This document shows, in pieces, positions 16,449-25,320 of a stretch of 64,000 bases of DNA. A program made the position numbers and the translations under genes. Source of the stretch: Mesorhizobium sp. (lineage in GTDB: Bacteria; Pseudomonadota; Alphaproteobacteria; Rhizobiales; Rhizobiaceae); NCBI RefSeq assembly GCF_023954305.1, contig NZ_JAMLIG010000001.1, positions 2,666,001 through 2,730,000 on the forward strand, given 5' to 3'. The notes below the pieces were generated by a model. It was not told the origin of the DNA and did no database searches. It was given only the letters and a program-made list of their open reading frames with translations. Each line of letters begins with the position of its first letter. Position 1 is the stretch's first letter.

Positions 16449-17213
16449 TCAGAGAATGCCCCACCTCCCCAGATCGTCAGGGATCATCCGCGACAGGCGC
16501 CTTACGTCGTCCTGGAAGATATTCCTCAGATAGTCCCTGTCCTGGGGAGAGACCGGGCTTGGTGGTGACATCGCGGACGTCGGCGCATGGCGCGTTGCAA
16601 GCAGGTCCGGCTCGATCCCCTCTATCCCGAGGAAATCGCCGAGCCGCGCCAGCGTGACGTTAGGGGTATCGACGAGGTCTTCGTTGAGAAGCACCAGCAC
16701 CTGGCTTCGTTCGAAATGCCGCAGGACGCGATCGAGCTGCGCGGCATAGAAACCGCGCTCCACGTAGCTGAAGTTCTTGTGGTAACCGGGCCGACGGTTT
16801 CCCGGCGCGTCGAGCCTGGCGCGGCCAGAGCGGATCGCCTCGCCGAACTCGAAGGGCTCCAAGCCGCGGCTGCGCTCCATCCACCATGCCGAGTAGGCCC
16901 GGTCGATCGGGTTGCGCAGCGCGACGATCAGCTTCATCGCGGGATTGTAGGCGGCGATCCGCTCAATGCAGTCCGGCCAGTAGACATAGGCCGGCGTCGC
17001 CTCGCCCAGGATCTGGTCCGGCCCGGCGCTGCTGAAGAACGCGTGATAGGGCGCATGGTCGGTGGTCGCCCAGTCGACGCCGTCGCGGTCGAAGTAGTGA
17101 ACTTCCTTGACCTGAGGCATGAAGATGCCCGGATGGGTCCGCAGGACGGCGAACAGCGCCGTTGTCCCGGCTTTCTGGACGCCCGCGATCACGAAATCGA
17201 CCAATCGTGTCAC
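16449..17213 (-). CDS. sulfotransferase-domain protein
   Basis: A 254-residue protein with the PAPS-binding signature VIAGVQKAGTTALFAVLRTH near the N-terminus (5'-phosphosulfate loop), HYFDRD, and VALRNPIDRAYSAWWMER (3'-phosphate loop with Arg and Ser). This fold transfers sulfate from PAPS to a carbohydrate or lipid; the acceptor is unknown. It starts at GTG 17213, overlapping by four bases (GTGA) the stop of the small secreted peptide gene upstream. It converges on rluD. Confidence 0.85.
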   Translation of the reverse strand: MTRLVDFVIAGVQKAGTTALFAVLRTHPGIFMPQVKEVHYFDRDGVDWATTDHAPYHAFFSSAGPDQILGEATPAYVYWPDCIERIAAYNPAMKLIVALRNPIDRAYSAWWMERSRGLEPFEFGEAIRSGRARLDAPGNRRPGYHKNFSYVERGFYAAQLDRVLRHFERSQVLVLLNEDLVDTPNVTLARLGDFLGIEGIEPDLLATRHAPTSAMSPPSPVSPQDRDYLRNIFQDDVRRLSRMIPDDLGRWGIL

Positions 17214-17353
17214 CGAGCACCTGCGGGCGCCGCCTTGACGACCTTGGCCGGAAGATCGGGCTTCTTTTCTCCGGCCCCCGTCTGCGCGTCGCATAGTGCC
17301 GGCTGAACCGCCAGGATCATGAGGGCGAGGGCAGGGACCAGACCGCGCGGCAT
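17210..17353 (-). CDS. 47-residue secreted peptide coupled to the sulfotransferase
   Basis: The reading frame starts at ATG 17353 with GGGGGAAG seven bases upstream and ends at TGA 17210, inside the GTGA overlap with the sulfotransferase start. The product begins MPRGLVPALALMILAVQPAL, a typical Sec signal sequence, probably cleaved near CDA-QT. It leaves a Lys/Pro/Ala-rich tail of about 23 residues (EKKPDLPAKVVKAAPAGAR). No family recognised. The good start signals and the coupling argue that it is real; the tail is too short to infer a function. Confidence 0.6.
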   Translation of the reverse strand: MPRGLVPALALMILAVQPALCDAQTGAGEKKPDLPAKVVKAAPAGAR

Positions 17354-17394
17354 CGAATACTTCCCCCGTCCAGTCGTTCGGGCCGGCAGCGATA

Positions 17395-17471
17395 TGGTGA
17401 TCCCGACTGGATTCGAACCAGTGACCCTCAGATTAGGAATCTGATGCTCTATCCTACTGAGCTACGGGACC
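17395..17471 (-). tRNA. tRNA-Arg (anticodon CCT)
   Basis: A complete 77-base cloverleaf on the minus strand. The acceptor stem is GGTCCCG/CGGGATC with one G-T pair, and the anticodon stem TCAGA/TCTGA surrounds loop TTCCTAA, giving anticodon CCT (reads AGG). The T arm is ACTGG-TTCGAAT-CCAGT, followed by discriminator A and an encoded CCA. Confidence 0.97.
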
Positions 17472-17483
17472 ACGCGCACAGAC

Positions 17484-17511
17484 ACATAGCCGCTTCGGTC
17501 CCATCCGCCAA
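17484..17511 (-). promoter_or_regulatory. probable promoter of tRNA-Arg
   Basis: TTGGCG (17511-17506), a 16-base spacer and CTATGT (17489-17484) precede the tRNA 5' end by 12 bases. The rest of the gap up to 17720 (about 210 bases) holds nothing else I can recognise. Confidence 0.5.
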
Positions 17512-17720
17512 GCTCATTGAGCAGCCGCGTCGCCGCTCCGATCCAGCCGGCAAAGCGATTTGACTTCGCTCAAGGACGGCTGGCGCGGAGACGGGCTAGG
17601 AGACGCATGCCAGTGGCGGGGGCGGGACAGGGCGGCACTTGCCGAACCGCAAGGCTACGGTGTGGGCCGCCCTGTTTCCCCAACTCCGCGCAGTCTCGGC
17701 CGGGCCGCGCCGCTGCGCAG

Positions 17721-18887
17721 TCAACGCGCTGCCAGCGCCTGTTCGGCCAGCCGCACCCAATAGCTGATACCGTGCGGAATGACCTCGTCGTTGAAATCGT
17801 AGGCGGGGTGATGAAGTCCGGCAGAATCGCCGTTGCCGATGAATATGAAGGCGCCGGGCCGGGCCTCCAGCATGTAGGAGAAGTCTTCGCCGCCCATCAC
17901 CGGCGGCGTCGCCGGCTCGACATTCGCCGTGCCGGCGATCTCGCGTGCCACGTTGGTGGCGAAGGCCGCCTCGCGCGGGTCGTTGACCGTCACCGGATAA
18001 TTGGCGTCGTAGTCGATCTCGACGCGCGCGCCGTGGGCCGCGGCCACGCCTTCGCAGATTTCGCGGATGCGCTTCTCGGCGATTGCCGCCATTTCCTTCT
18101 TCAACGTGCGCACCGTGCCGGCGATCTCCGCCGTCTCGGGAATGATGTTGTAGGCGTCGCCGGCATGGAACTTGGTCACCGACACGACCAGCGCCTCGAT
18201 CGGGTCGGCGGTGCGCGACACGATGGTCTGCAGCGCGCCGACGATCGCCGCGCCCGCCACGATCGGATCGACCGAGACGTGCGGCATCGCCGCATGGCCG
18301 CCGCGGCCCGAAATGGTGATGGTGAACTCGGCGGTCGCCGCCATGATCGGGCCCGGGCGAATGGCGAATTTCCCGACCGGCAGACCCGGCATGTTGTGCA
18401 TGCCAAAGACGCGCGCGATCGAGAAGCGCTCCATCATGCCATCCTTGACCATTTCGTTGCCGCCGCCGCCGCCTTCCTCCGCCGGCTGGAAGATGACCGC
18501 CACGCGGCCGGCGAAATTGCGCGTCTCGGCGAGATATTTCGCCGCGCCCAGCAGCATGGCGGTGTGCCCGTCATGGCCGCAGGCATGCATCTTGCCCGGC
18601 GACGTCGAGGCATATGGCCGGCCTGTGACCTCGTTCAGCGGCAGCGCATCCATGTCGGCGCGCAGCCCGATCGTCTCGCCGGTGCCGAGCCGACCCTGGA
18701 TGATGCCCACCACGCCGGTCTTGCCGAGGCCTGTCACGACCTCGTCGCAGCCGAATTCCTCCAGCCGCTCCTTGACGAAGGCAGCCGTGCGGAACACGTC
18801 GAAATTCAGTTCCGGATGGCGGTGCAGGTCCTGGCGCCAGGCGGCAACCTCGTTCTGCAGTTCGGCGGCGCGGTTGAGGATCGGCAT
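17721..18887 (-). CDS. M20-family amidohydrolase (hippurate hydrolase-like)
   Basis: A 388-residue metallopeptidase of the M20D amidohydrolase group, which removes acyl groups from amino acids. The metal-site motifs are present: GLRADMDALP, MHACGHDGHTAMLLGAA with the Cys-x-His-x2-His, FQPAEEGGGGG with the catalytic Glu, and GGEDFSYML near the C-terminus. ATG 18887 (MPILNRAAELQ) matches the family start; a longer form from 18974 has no supporting ribosome site. It is divergent from the D,D-carboxypeptidase gene. Confidence 0.92.
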   Translation of the reverse strand: MPILNRAAELQNEVAAWRQDLHRHPELNFDVFRTAAFVKERLEEFGCDEVVTGLGKTGVVGIIQGRLGTGETIGLRADMDALPLNEVTGRPYASTSPGKMHACGHDGHTAMLLGAAKYLAETRNFAGRVAVIFQPAEEGGGGGNEMVKDGMMERFSIARVFGMHNMPGLPVGKFAIRPGPIMAATAEFTITISGRGGHAAMPHVSVDPIVAGAAIVGALQTIVSRTADPIEALVVSVTKFHAGDAYNIIPETAEIAGTVRTLKKEMAAIAEKRIREICEGVAAAHGARVEIDYDANYPVTVNDPREAAFATNVAREIAGTANVEPATPPVMGGEDFSYMLEARPGAFIFIGNGDSAGLHHPAYDFNDEVIPHGISYWVRLAEQALAAR

Positions 18888-19072
18888 CTTCTTGGCATTC
18901 TCCGGCGGCACGGGGTCTGGTGCAAGCACTTGGCTTTGTTGAGCCCAGACGGTCCTTTGCCATTTTGACGTCACATAGGCTAAATAGTCCGCAACCTACC
19001 GGTCGGCGGATCGTTCAGTCCCCGGACCTTAAGGACAGCGCGTCCGAACCTGCAAGGGGCGAGTTCGACAGA

Positions 19073-20224
19073 ATGATCAGACCGACCGGATTCCTCAGGG
19101 CCGCGGCGGCCGCGTCGATCCTGTTCGCCTCGGCGCTGTCGGCAGGTGCGGCGCCGTCCATGCTGGTCGACGCGAATACAGGCGCGGTGCTCGACAGCGA
19201 GCAGGCATTCCAGCGCTGGTACCCGGCGTCGCTGACCAAGCTGATGACCGCCTATGTGGCGTTCCGGGCGATCCAGCTGGGCGAGGTGACGCTCGAATCG
19301 CCGGTGCGCATCAGCGCGCGGGCGACGAAGGAGCCACCGAGCAAGATGGGCTATCCCGCAGGCACGGTGCTGACGCTCGACGCGGCGCTCAAGATCATCA
19401 TGGTCAAGTCGGCCAACGACGTTTCCACGGCGATCGCCGAGAGCCTCGGCGGTTCGCAGGAGGCGTTCGCGGCGCGCATGAACAGCGAGGCCAAGCGGCT
19501 CGGCATGACGAACTCGAACTTCGTCAATCCGCACGGCCTGCACGACGACCGGCAGTACACGACCGCCCATGACCTCGCCGTGCTCGCGCTGGCGCTGCGC
19601 GCGCAGTTCCCGCAATACGCCTCCTATTTCAGAATAGAGGCGCTCGGGGCGGGCAAGGACGTGATCGAGAACCACAATACGCTGATTGGCCGCTTCACCG
19701 GGGCCGACGGCATGAAGACGGGCTACACCTGCCCGGCCGGCTACAATCTCGTCGCCTCCGCGACGCGCGACGGCCGCACCATGCTTGCCGTGGTGATCGG
19801 CGCCACCTCGGTCGCCACCCGTGCCGACAAGGCGGCGGATCTGCTTGCCAAGGGCTTCTCGCTGCCGCCCGCCCAGAGCCCGAAACTCTGGGAGGTCAAG
19901 GCCGAAGCCGCCGAGGAAGCGGCCTCGCCCGTCAACATGCGCGAGACGATCTGCACCAAGGAGGCTGCCAAGCAACGCCGCGAGGCACTGGACGAGAAGG
20001 GACGGCTGGTGTTCCGGTCGGCCCATCTGACCGGCGGCGAACTGCCGACGCCGCGCGTGACGCCGATCTCGATCGGCAACGCGACCGGTCCGGCCTCGCC
20101 CTTCATGCCGGAAATCGAGCGCCCGGCGATGATCGGCAACATCCCGGTGCCCCTGCCGCGCCCCGACTACACGCCGCCCGTCGAGGCGAGCGCCAAGGCG
20201 CCCTCCGACGGCGTGACGCAGTAG
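19073..20224 (+). CDS. D-alanyl-D-alanine carboxypeptidase (penicillin-binding protein, DacA/DacC-like)
   Basis: A 383-residue periplasmic serine peptidase that trims pentapeptide side chains of peptidoglycan. It has a signal peptide (AAAAASILFASALSAGAAPS), then the three catalytic motifs: SLTK (within WYPASLTKLMTAY), SAN (VKSANDVSTA) and KTG (GMKTGYTCPAGYN). The C-terminal ~110 residues are Pro/Ala-rich with PTPRVTPISIG, and lack the typical PBP5 C-terminal amphipathic anchor. ATG 19073 is the only start that places the signal peptide correctly, though its ribosome site is weak. Confidence 0.93.
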   Translation: MIRPTGFLRAAAAASILFASALSAGAAPSMLVDANTGAVLDSEQAFQRWYPASLTKLMTAYVAFRAIQLGEVTLESPVRISARATKEPPSKMGYPAGTVLTLDAALKIIMVKSANDVSTAIAESLGGSQEAFAARMNSEAKRLGMTNSNFVNPHGLHDDRQYTTAHDLAVLALALRAQFPQYASYFRIEALGAGKDVIENHNTLIGRFTGADGMKTGYTCPAGYNLVASATRDGRTMLAVVIGATSVATRADKAADLLAKGFSLPPAQSPKLWEVKAEAAEEAASPVNMRETICTKEAAKQRREALDEKGRLVFRSAHLTGGELPTPRVTPISIGNATGPASPFMPEIERPAMIGNIPVPLPRPDYTPPVEASAKAPSDGVTQ

Positions 20225-20230
20225 CCGCGG

Positions 20231-21334
20231 ATGAACCTGCCGCTCCCCGTCTCGGTGCTCACCGGCTTCCTCGGATCCGGCAAGACGACCCTTCTCAACC
20301 GGCTCCTGAAAGACCCGGCGCTCACCGATACCGCCGTCGTCGTCAACGAGTTCGGCGAGGTGGCGATCGACCACCTTCTGGTCGAGAGCTCCAGCGACGG
20401 CGTGATCGAGCTGTCCGGCGGCTGCATCTGCTGCACGGTTCGCGGCGACCTGGTCGACACCCTGGCCGGCATCGTCGACAGCATCCAGACGGGGCGAACG
20501 CCCTCGCTCAAGCGGGTGATCATCGAGACGACAGGGCTCGCCGACCCGGTTCCGGTGCTGCTCTCGCTGATGGCGCATCCGGCCCTGATGCAGGCCTTCC
20601 GGCTCGACGGCGTGATCGCAACGGTCGATGCTGTCAACGGCCTCGCCACGATTGATCGTCACGCCGAGGCCTCCCGCCAGATCGCGGTGGCCGATCGAAT
20701 TGTCCTCACCAAGACCGATGTCGCCCCGGCACCGTCCGACCTCGTCGCGACGATCAGGCGTCTCAATCCGGGCGCGCCGATCGTGCCTTCATCGGCAGCG
20801 GCCAGCGTCGCGGACCTGTTCGACTGCGGTCTCTACGATCCCGCCACGAAGACGGCGGATGTCGGCCGCTGGCTGCGCGACGAGGCGATCCACCAGGCCG
20901 AGCATCACGGGCACGATCATCACCACGATCATGACCATCATGGGCACGACCATCACCGGCACGACCAGATCCGCAGCTTCTCGCTGGTCGACGACCGGCC
21001 GGTGCCTTATTCAGCGATCGAGACCTTCCTCGACCTCCTGCGTTCGACGCAGGGCGAGCGCCTGCTGCGGATGAAGGGCGTCATCGAGCTTGCCGAGGAT
21101 CCGTCGCGCCCGCTGGTCATCCACGGCGTCCAGTCGATGCTGCATCCGCCGGCGCGGCTGCCGTCATGGCCGTCCGGTCCGCGCGGGGTGCGCCTCGTCG
21201 TCATCGGCGACGGTCTGTCGGAAGACTACGTCCGGCGGCTGTTCGCGGCGATCACCGGACAGGTCGGCGTCGGCGTGCCGGACCGCGCGGCGATCGAAGA
21301 CAATCCCCTGGCAATCGCAGGCTTTAAGGGCTGA
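20231..21334 (+). CDS. CobW/P47K-family GTPase (COG0523 metallochaperone)
   Basis: A 367-residue G3E GTPase: Walker A TGFLGSGKTTLLNRLL (about 11-26), VVVNEFGEVAID, the metal-binding CxCC motif in GGCICCTVRGDL, ETTGLADP, and the NKxD-like TKTD. A His-rich stretch around residues 218-238, alternating His with Asp and Gly, probably binds zinc or another metal. The C-terminal domain ends GVGVPDRAAIEDN. The target metalloprotein is unknown. It starts six bases after the carboxypeptidase gene and its end overlaps the convergent tusA-like gene by 11 bases. Confidence 0.92.
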   Translation: MNLPLPVSVLTGFLGSGKTTLLNRLLKDPALTDTAVVVNEFGEVAIDHLLVESSSDGVIELSGGCICCTVRGDLVDTLAGIVDSIQTGRTPSLKRVIIETTGLADPVPVLLSLMAHPALMQAFRLDGVIATVDAVNGLATIDRHAEASRQIAVADRIVLTKTDVAPAPSDLVATIRRLNPGAPIVPSSAAASVADLFDCGLYDPATKTADVGRWLRDEAIHQAEHHGHDHHHDHDHHGHDHHRHDQIRSFSLVDDRPVPYSAIETFLDLLRSTQGERLLRMKGVIELAEDPSRPLVIHGVQSMLHPPARLPSWPSGPRGVRLVVIGDGLSEDYVRRLFAAITGQVGVGVPDRAAIEDNPLAIAGFKG

Positions 21335-21584
21335 GCCGTCGCACGGGCCGGGCCGGCCGCCGGCTCACCAGGAACCGGTGCCCGAACTCGGCCGCCTGCG
21401 CCTCGACAAGGATATGGCCGGTTTCGCTGCAGAAGGCGGGGATGTCGATCGCGGCCAGCGGGTCCGTCGTTTCCAGCCAGATCCGTGCGCCGGGCCGCAT
21501 TCTTGCCAGCCGCTTGCGCGCCTTGAGCACGGGGAGGGGGCAGTTCAGCCCCCTCAGGTCATAGACGGCGACCGGACGGCTCAT
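21324..21584 (-). CDS. tusA: TusA/SirA-family sulfur carrier protein
   Basis: An 86-residue protein with the family signature DLRGLNCPLPVLKARKRL, whose Cys carries persulfide sulfur, and IWLETTDPLAAIDIPAFC in the second half. TusA-type carriers feed tRNA thiolation or cofactor pathways. The ATG overlaps the stop of the upstream L,D-transpeptidase gene by one base (TGATG). Confidence 0.9.
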   Translation of the reverse strand: MSRPVAVYDLRGLNCPLPVLKARKRLARMRPGARIWLETTDPLAAIDIPAFCSETGHILVEAQAAEFGHRFLVSRRPARPVRRLSP

Positions 21585-22840
21585 CAGCCGCCGAACAGGT
21601 TCCGGATGCGCTTGCGCACGGCCGTGACGGCGGTATCTGGGTCGGCCGCTGCCTGCTCGATCTTCGCTTCTGCCTTCTCTTCGGGCTTGGGCGCCTTCTT
21701 GGCCTCTTCCAGCGCGATGCGCTTGGCCTCGGCCTCCGCCTTGGCGCGCTCGGCGGCAAGCTTCTTTTCCTCGGCGGCACGCTTCTTGGCAGCTTCGGCC
21801 GCTTCGAGCGCGGCCATCTTGCGGCCGAGCGGCGAATCGATGCGGCCCATCGTCGAGGTGGCGACCACGCGGCCGTCCTTCTGCATCGACGGCGGCTCGA
21901 GCGGCACGCGCTCGCCGCGCGATCTCTTCTTGCTCCAGTCGGCGACGAGGCTCGCCTCCTTGATGCCGAGGATCGATGCCTTGGGCGGCGGCGACGCCTT
22001 GCTGAGCGCCGCCGAGAAGGCCTGCGTCTCCTTCGACTGGTGCGACTGGTAGGCCGTGGCAAGCGTGTCGGGCATCGTCGCCGGCGGGCAGGCGGCGGTC
22101 GAGGCGAATGACGCCTCTCCCTCGGGGAACCGGTTGAAGACGTAGCGCTTCTCGCAGACGTCCACCTTCGGCGGCACTTTGGTGATCTCGAAGTGGTCGT
22201 AGCCTTCCTTCAGCATCTTCCAGAATTCGAAGTTCGGGTCGTCCTTGTAGCGGGCCATGTTGGCCGCCGTCATGCGGAACGGGAAGGCCTGGAACTGGAA
22301 GGCCTGCTGGCCGCCGGCGAAGGCGTCGCGGGCGAAAGCATAGACCTCCTGGATCTGGGCGTCGGTCAGCGAATAGCAGCCCGATGACGAGCAGGCGCCA
22401 TGCACCATGAGATGCGAGCCGGTACGGCCGTGCGCCCGGTCGTAGGCGTTCGGATAGCCGGTATTGAAGGCGAGGTAGTAGTTCGAGTTCGGGTTCATCT
22501 GCGCCGGCGTGACCGAGTAGAAGCCCTCCGGCGCCTGTCGGTCGCCCTCGGTGAACTTCGGCCCGAGTTTCCCCGACCATTTGCAGATGTTGTAGCTGGT
22601 GACGAGATCGTAGCGGCCGTTCGACTTCTGCTTCCAGACCTCGAGGACGTTTTCTTCCTTGAACACCCGCAGCATGATCGGCGAGGTCTTCTGCATGCCC
22701 TTGGCAAGGACGAGTTCCGTCATTTTAGACGAAAGGGCGCGCTCGGACTTGGGCGCGATGTCTTCAAGCGAGGCATTGCACCCCGCTACCGCGAGTAAGG
22801 CCACCAGCGCACTTGCGCGAAAAAGGCTTGGACTCATCAC
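21584..22840 (-). CDS. YafK-like L,D-transpeptidase lipoprotein
   Basis: A 418-residue envelope protein. Residues 1-21 are a lipoprotein signal with lipobox LAVAGC. The YkuD-type catalytic domain spans about 45-220: GFYSVTPAQMN, SHLMVHGACSSSGCYSLTD (catalytic His and Cys) and a YafK-like ALEVWK-type strand. The C-terminal ~130 residues are an Ala/Lys/Glu-rich coiled coil ending RKRIRNLFGG. YafK/DpaA proteins cleave or form lipoprotein-peptidoglycan links. tusA follows with a one-base overlap. The 198 bases between this start and the accA stop hold no gene. Confidence 0.85.
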   Translation of the reverse strand: MMSPSLFRASALVALLAVAGCNASLEDIAPKSERALSSKMTELVLAKGMQKTSPIMLRVFKEENVLEVWKQKSNGRYDLVTSYNICKWSGKLGPKFTEGDRQAPEGFYSVTPAQMNPNSNYYLAFNTGYPNAYDRAHGRTGSHLMVHGACSSSGCYSLTDAQIQEVYAFARDAFAGGQQAFQFQAFPFRMTAANMARYKDDPNFEFWKMLKEGYDHFEITKVPPKVDVCEKRYVFNRFPEGEASFASTAACPPATMPDTLATAYQSHQSKETQAFSAALSKASPPPKASILGIKEASLVADWSKKRSRGERVPLEPPSMQKDGRVVATSTMGRIDSPLGRKMAALEAAEAAKKRAAEEKKLAAERAKAEAEAKRIALEEAKKAPKPEEKAEAKIEQAAADPDTAVTAVRKRIRNLFGG

Positions 22841-23038
22841 TGGGCGCTTATCTCTCGTCCTGCTGAACGTCCCCGACGACGACCGGCTCTTGCGCCTTTC
22901 GCTCTTCGGTTCACCCCGACGCTAGGCCGGTTAACCTTGAAGAATCATTACCGCAAGGTCTGCGTGTCCCCTGGACCCTCAAGTCACGCAGAGTTCATTC
23001 ATCGCAACCCGACGGCGAATTTGTGGCGAAACGCGGGA

Positions 23039-23986
23039 TTAGAGGCTGCGCCCGATCGCCAGGAACTTCTCCCGGCGGTGTTCGCGGCAATCCGCGTTGG
23101 ATTGCCGCAGTTCGGTGAGCGCCGTCTCGATCCGGTCGCCGGTCGCGGCGATCACCGTCTCGGGAGCCCGGTGGGCGCCGCCGAGCGGTTCGGCGATGAT
23201 CCCGTCGATCACCTTCATGTCCAAGAGATCCTGGGCGGTGATCTTCATGTTGGTCGCGGCATCCTTCGCCCTGGTGGAGTCGTGCCACAGGATCGAGGCG
23301 GCACCCTCCGGCGAAATCACCGAATAGATCGAATGCTCGAGCATATAGACGCGGTTGGCGGTGGCGATTGCGATCGCCCCGCCGGAACCGCCTTCGCCGA
23401 TGATCACCGAGACGCTCGGGCTGCGCAAATTGAGGCAGGCGGCGGTCGAGCGCGCGATCGCCTCGGCCTGGCCGCGCTCCTCGGCGCCGATGCCCGGATA
23501 GGCGCCGGCCGTGTCGACGAGCGTCACCAGCGGCACCTTGAACCGGTCGGCGAGTTCCATGATGCGGACCGCCTTGCGGTAGCCCTCGGGCCGGGCCATG
23601 CCGAAATTGTGCTTGAGCCGCGACTTTGTATCGGCGCCCTTCTCCTGGCCGAGGATCGCCACGGGCTCGCCGCGGAAGCGGGCGAAGCCGCCGACGATGG
23701 CATGGTCGTCGCCAAAGCTCCTGTCGCCGGCGAGCGGCGTGAAGTCGGTAAACAGCTCCCGCACGTAGTCGAGGCAGTGCGGACGGTCCGGATGTCGGGC
23801 GACCTGCGCCTTTTGCCAGGGCGTCAGCGCCTTGTAGAGATCGCGCAGCTGGTCCTGCGACCGCTTTTCCAGCCGGGCGATCTCGTCGGTGAAGTCGACG
23901 CTGCCGTCGGCCGACAGCTTCCTCAGCTCGGCGATCTTGGCGTCGATGTCGGCGAGCTGCTTTTCGAAATCCAGGTAGTTAAACAT
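23039..23986 (-). CDS. accA: acetyl-CoA carboxylase carboxyltransferase subunit alpha
   Basis: A 315-residue cytosolic subunit that with AccD transfers carboxyl from biotin to acetyl-CoA. It begins MFNYLDFEKQLADIDAKIAE and has GDRSFGDDHAIVGGFARF, GMARPEGYRKAVRIMELADR, TAGAYPGIGAEERGQAEAIA and GEGGSGGAIAIATANRVYML, the paired oxyanion-hole glycines of the crotonase-like fold. Length is normal. Confidence 0.98.
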   Translation of the reverse strand: MFNYLDFEKQLADIDAKIAELRKLSADGSVDFTDEIARLEKRSQDQLRDLYKALTPWQKAQVARHPDRPHCLDYVRELFTDFTPLAGDRSFGDDHAIVGGFARFRGEPVAILGQEKGADTKSRLKHNFGMARPEGYRKAVRIMELADRFKVPLVTLVDTAGAYPGIGAEERGQAEAIARSTAACLNLRSPSVSVIIGEGGSGGAIAIATANRVYMLEHSIYSVISPEGAASILWHDSTRAKDAATNMKITAQDLLDMKVIDGIIAEPLGGAHRAPETVIAATGDRIETALTELRQSNADCREHRREKFLAIGRSL

Positions 23987-24090
23987 GCGTTCGCGAACCA
24001 GACGCCTTAAGCAGGTGGGATGGGCGGCGCATCGCCCCCAATTGGGATCTGCGGCGCGCGAAATCGAGCCTTCACATACCGTCGCGCTTC

Positions 24091-24999
24091 CTAATCGGCA
24101 AGCGGGTGGTGGTCGTGCACGAGCCGCACGAGCCTTTCCTCCAGCACGTGCGTATAGATTTGCGTCGTGGATATGTCCGAATGGCCCAGCAGTTCCTGCA
24201 CGGCCCTGAGGTCGGCACCGTTCTGCAGCAGATGGCTGGCGAAGGCGTGGCGGATCACGTGCGGCGAGACGCGGTTCGCTGATATTCCCGCACTTGCCGC
24301 CAGCGTCTTCAGATCGCGAGCGAAGACCTGCCGGGGCAGGTAGCCCTGCTCGGCATGCGAGGGGAACAGAAACGGGCTTTCCGACATCTTCGGGTCGGCG
24401 TTGCGCAACGCGAGCCAGTCGCGCATCGCCGCGCGCGCCTTGGGCGAGAGCGGCACCATGCGATCCTTGTTGCCCTTGCCCCTGATGATGAAGAAGCGCT
24501 CGTCGCGCGTGGCGACGCCGACCGGCAGCGAGACCAGTTCGGAAACGCGCAACCCAGTCGCATAGAGCACCTCGACCAGCGCCAGCATGCGCACAGCGGC
24601 GGGCTCGCCGCTCCCTGCAGCCTCGGCGGCGCGGTCGAGCAGGCGCCCGGTCTCAGCCTCGCTCAGCACCTTCGGCAGAGGGCGCGCCTTGCGCGGCGCG
24701 TCGACCGGGCCGGACGGATCGTCGGCGCGCAGGCCCTCGGAATAGAGGAACTTGTAGAACTGGCGCAGCGTCGACAGCTTCCGCGCCTGGCTCGACGCCG
24801 CGAAACCGCGCTGCGCGATGCCGTCGAGATAGGCGCGGATCGCTGCTGACGAAGCACCGGCCAGGCCTCCGGGCTCTCCCCCCAGATGCTCGCCCGCGTC
24901 GTCGAGGTCGCGCCGGTAGGAGGCGAGCGTGTTGTCGGCCGCACCGCGCTCGGCGCTCATCATCTCGAGAAAGGCCTCGACCAGCGACGCGCTGTTCAT
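24091..24999 (-). CDS. xerD: site-specific tyrosine recombinase XerD
   Basis: A 302-residue tyrosine recombinase with the full catalytic set: Arg151 (TGLRVSEL), Lys175 (RGKGNKDR), His247-x2-Arg250 (SPHVIRHAF), His273 (LLGHSDISTTQ) and nucleophile Tyr282 (IYTHV). The N-terminal SAM-like domain covers 1-100. XerD with XerC resolves chromosome dimers at dif. Housekeeping neighbours (accA, aroKB) indicate the chromosomal recombinase and not a mobile-element integrase. Confidence 0.94.
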   Translation of the reverse strand: MNSASLVEAFLEMMSAERGAADNTLASYRRDLDDAGEHLGGEPGGLAGASSAAIRAYLDGIAQRGFAASSQARKLSTLRQFYKFLYSEGLRADDPSGPVDAPRKARPLPKVLSEAETGRLLDRAAEAAGSGEPAAVRMLALVEVLYATGLRVSELVSLPVGVATRDERFFIIRGKGNKDRMVPLSPKARAAMRDWLALRNADPKMSESPFLFPSHAEQGYLPRQVFARDLKTLAASAGISANRVSPHVIRHAFASHLLQNGADLRAVQELLGHSDISTTQIYTHVLEERLVRLVHDHHPLAD

Positions 25000-25012
25000 C
25001 GGCGGATATCCA

Positions 25013-25162
25013 TCACTTGTCGCGCATCAGGCGGTCGACCGGGACGCGCTCGATCATTTCCCCCTTGTTCGGCTTGACGAAAAAGACCAGCGCATGCATC
25101 GCGCCGTAGACGATGCCGACGACGAGCGCGAGGATCGTCAGAAGCCTGAAGAGTGTCGGCAT
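25013..25162 (-). CDS. 49-residue conserved single-pass membrane protein
   Basis: The frame runs from ATG 25162 to TGA 25013 and encodes a protein beginning MPTLFRLLTILALVVGIVYG. The single hydrophobic helix is followed by KPNKGEMIERVPVDRLMRDK. It lies 13 bases upstream of xerD on the same strand, a position I recall holding a small membrane protein in rhizobia. It is divergent from aroK. Function unknown. Confidence 0.7.
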   Translation of the reverse strand: MPTLFRLLTILALVVGIVYGAMHALVFFVKPNKGEMIERVPVDRLMRDK

Positions 25163-25320
25163 TACCCCGGTCTGCCTTGCATGTCCTGTCGCCCGCCCAT
25201 GCCGTTATGCGGCGGGGCCGGCGTCAATTCAAGTCGTGGGGCCGGGTTCCGCCGCGCTTGACGCGCCAGGCCTTTTCATGTCGATACGCGGCCGACGGGG
25301 GCAATGGGCCGGATTTTCCG

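Noticed and set aside
17517..18968. A 483-residue plus-strand frame opposite the M20 amidohydrolase gene
   Set aside because: No start signals or motifs; the amidohydrolase motifs on the other strand are complete.
24091..24999. XerD-like recombinase as a marker of a mobile element
   Set aside because: It sits among accA, aroK and aroB, has normal length and composition, and no att-like repeats or cargo are near.
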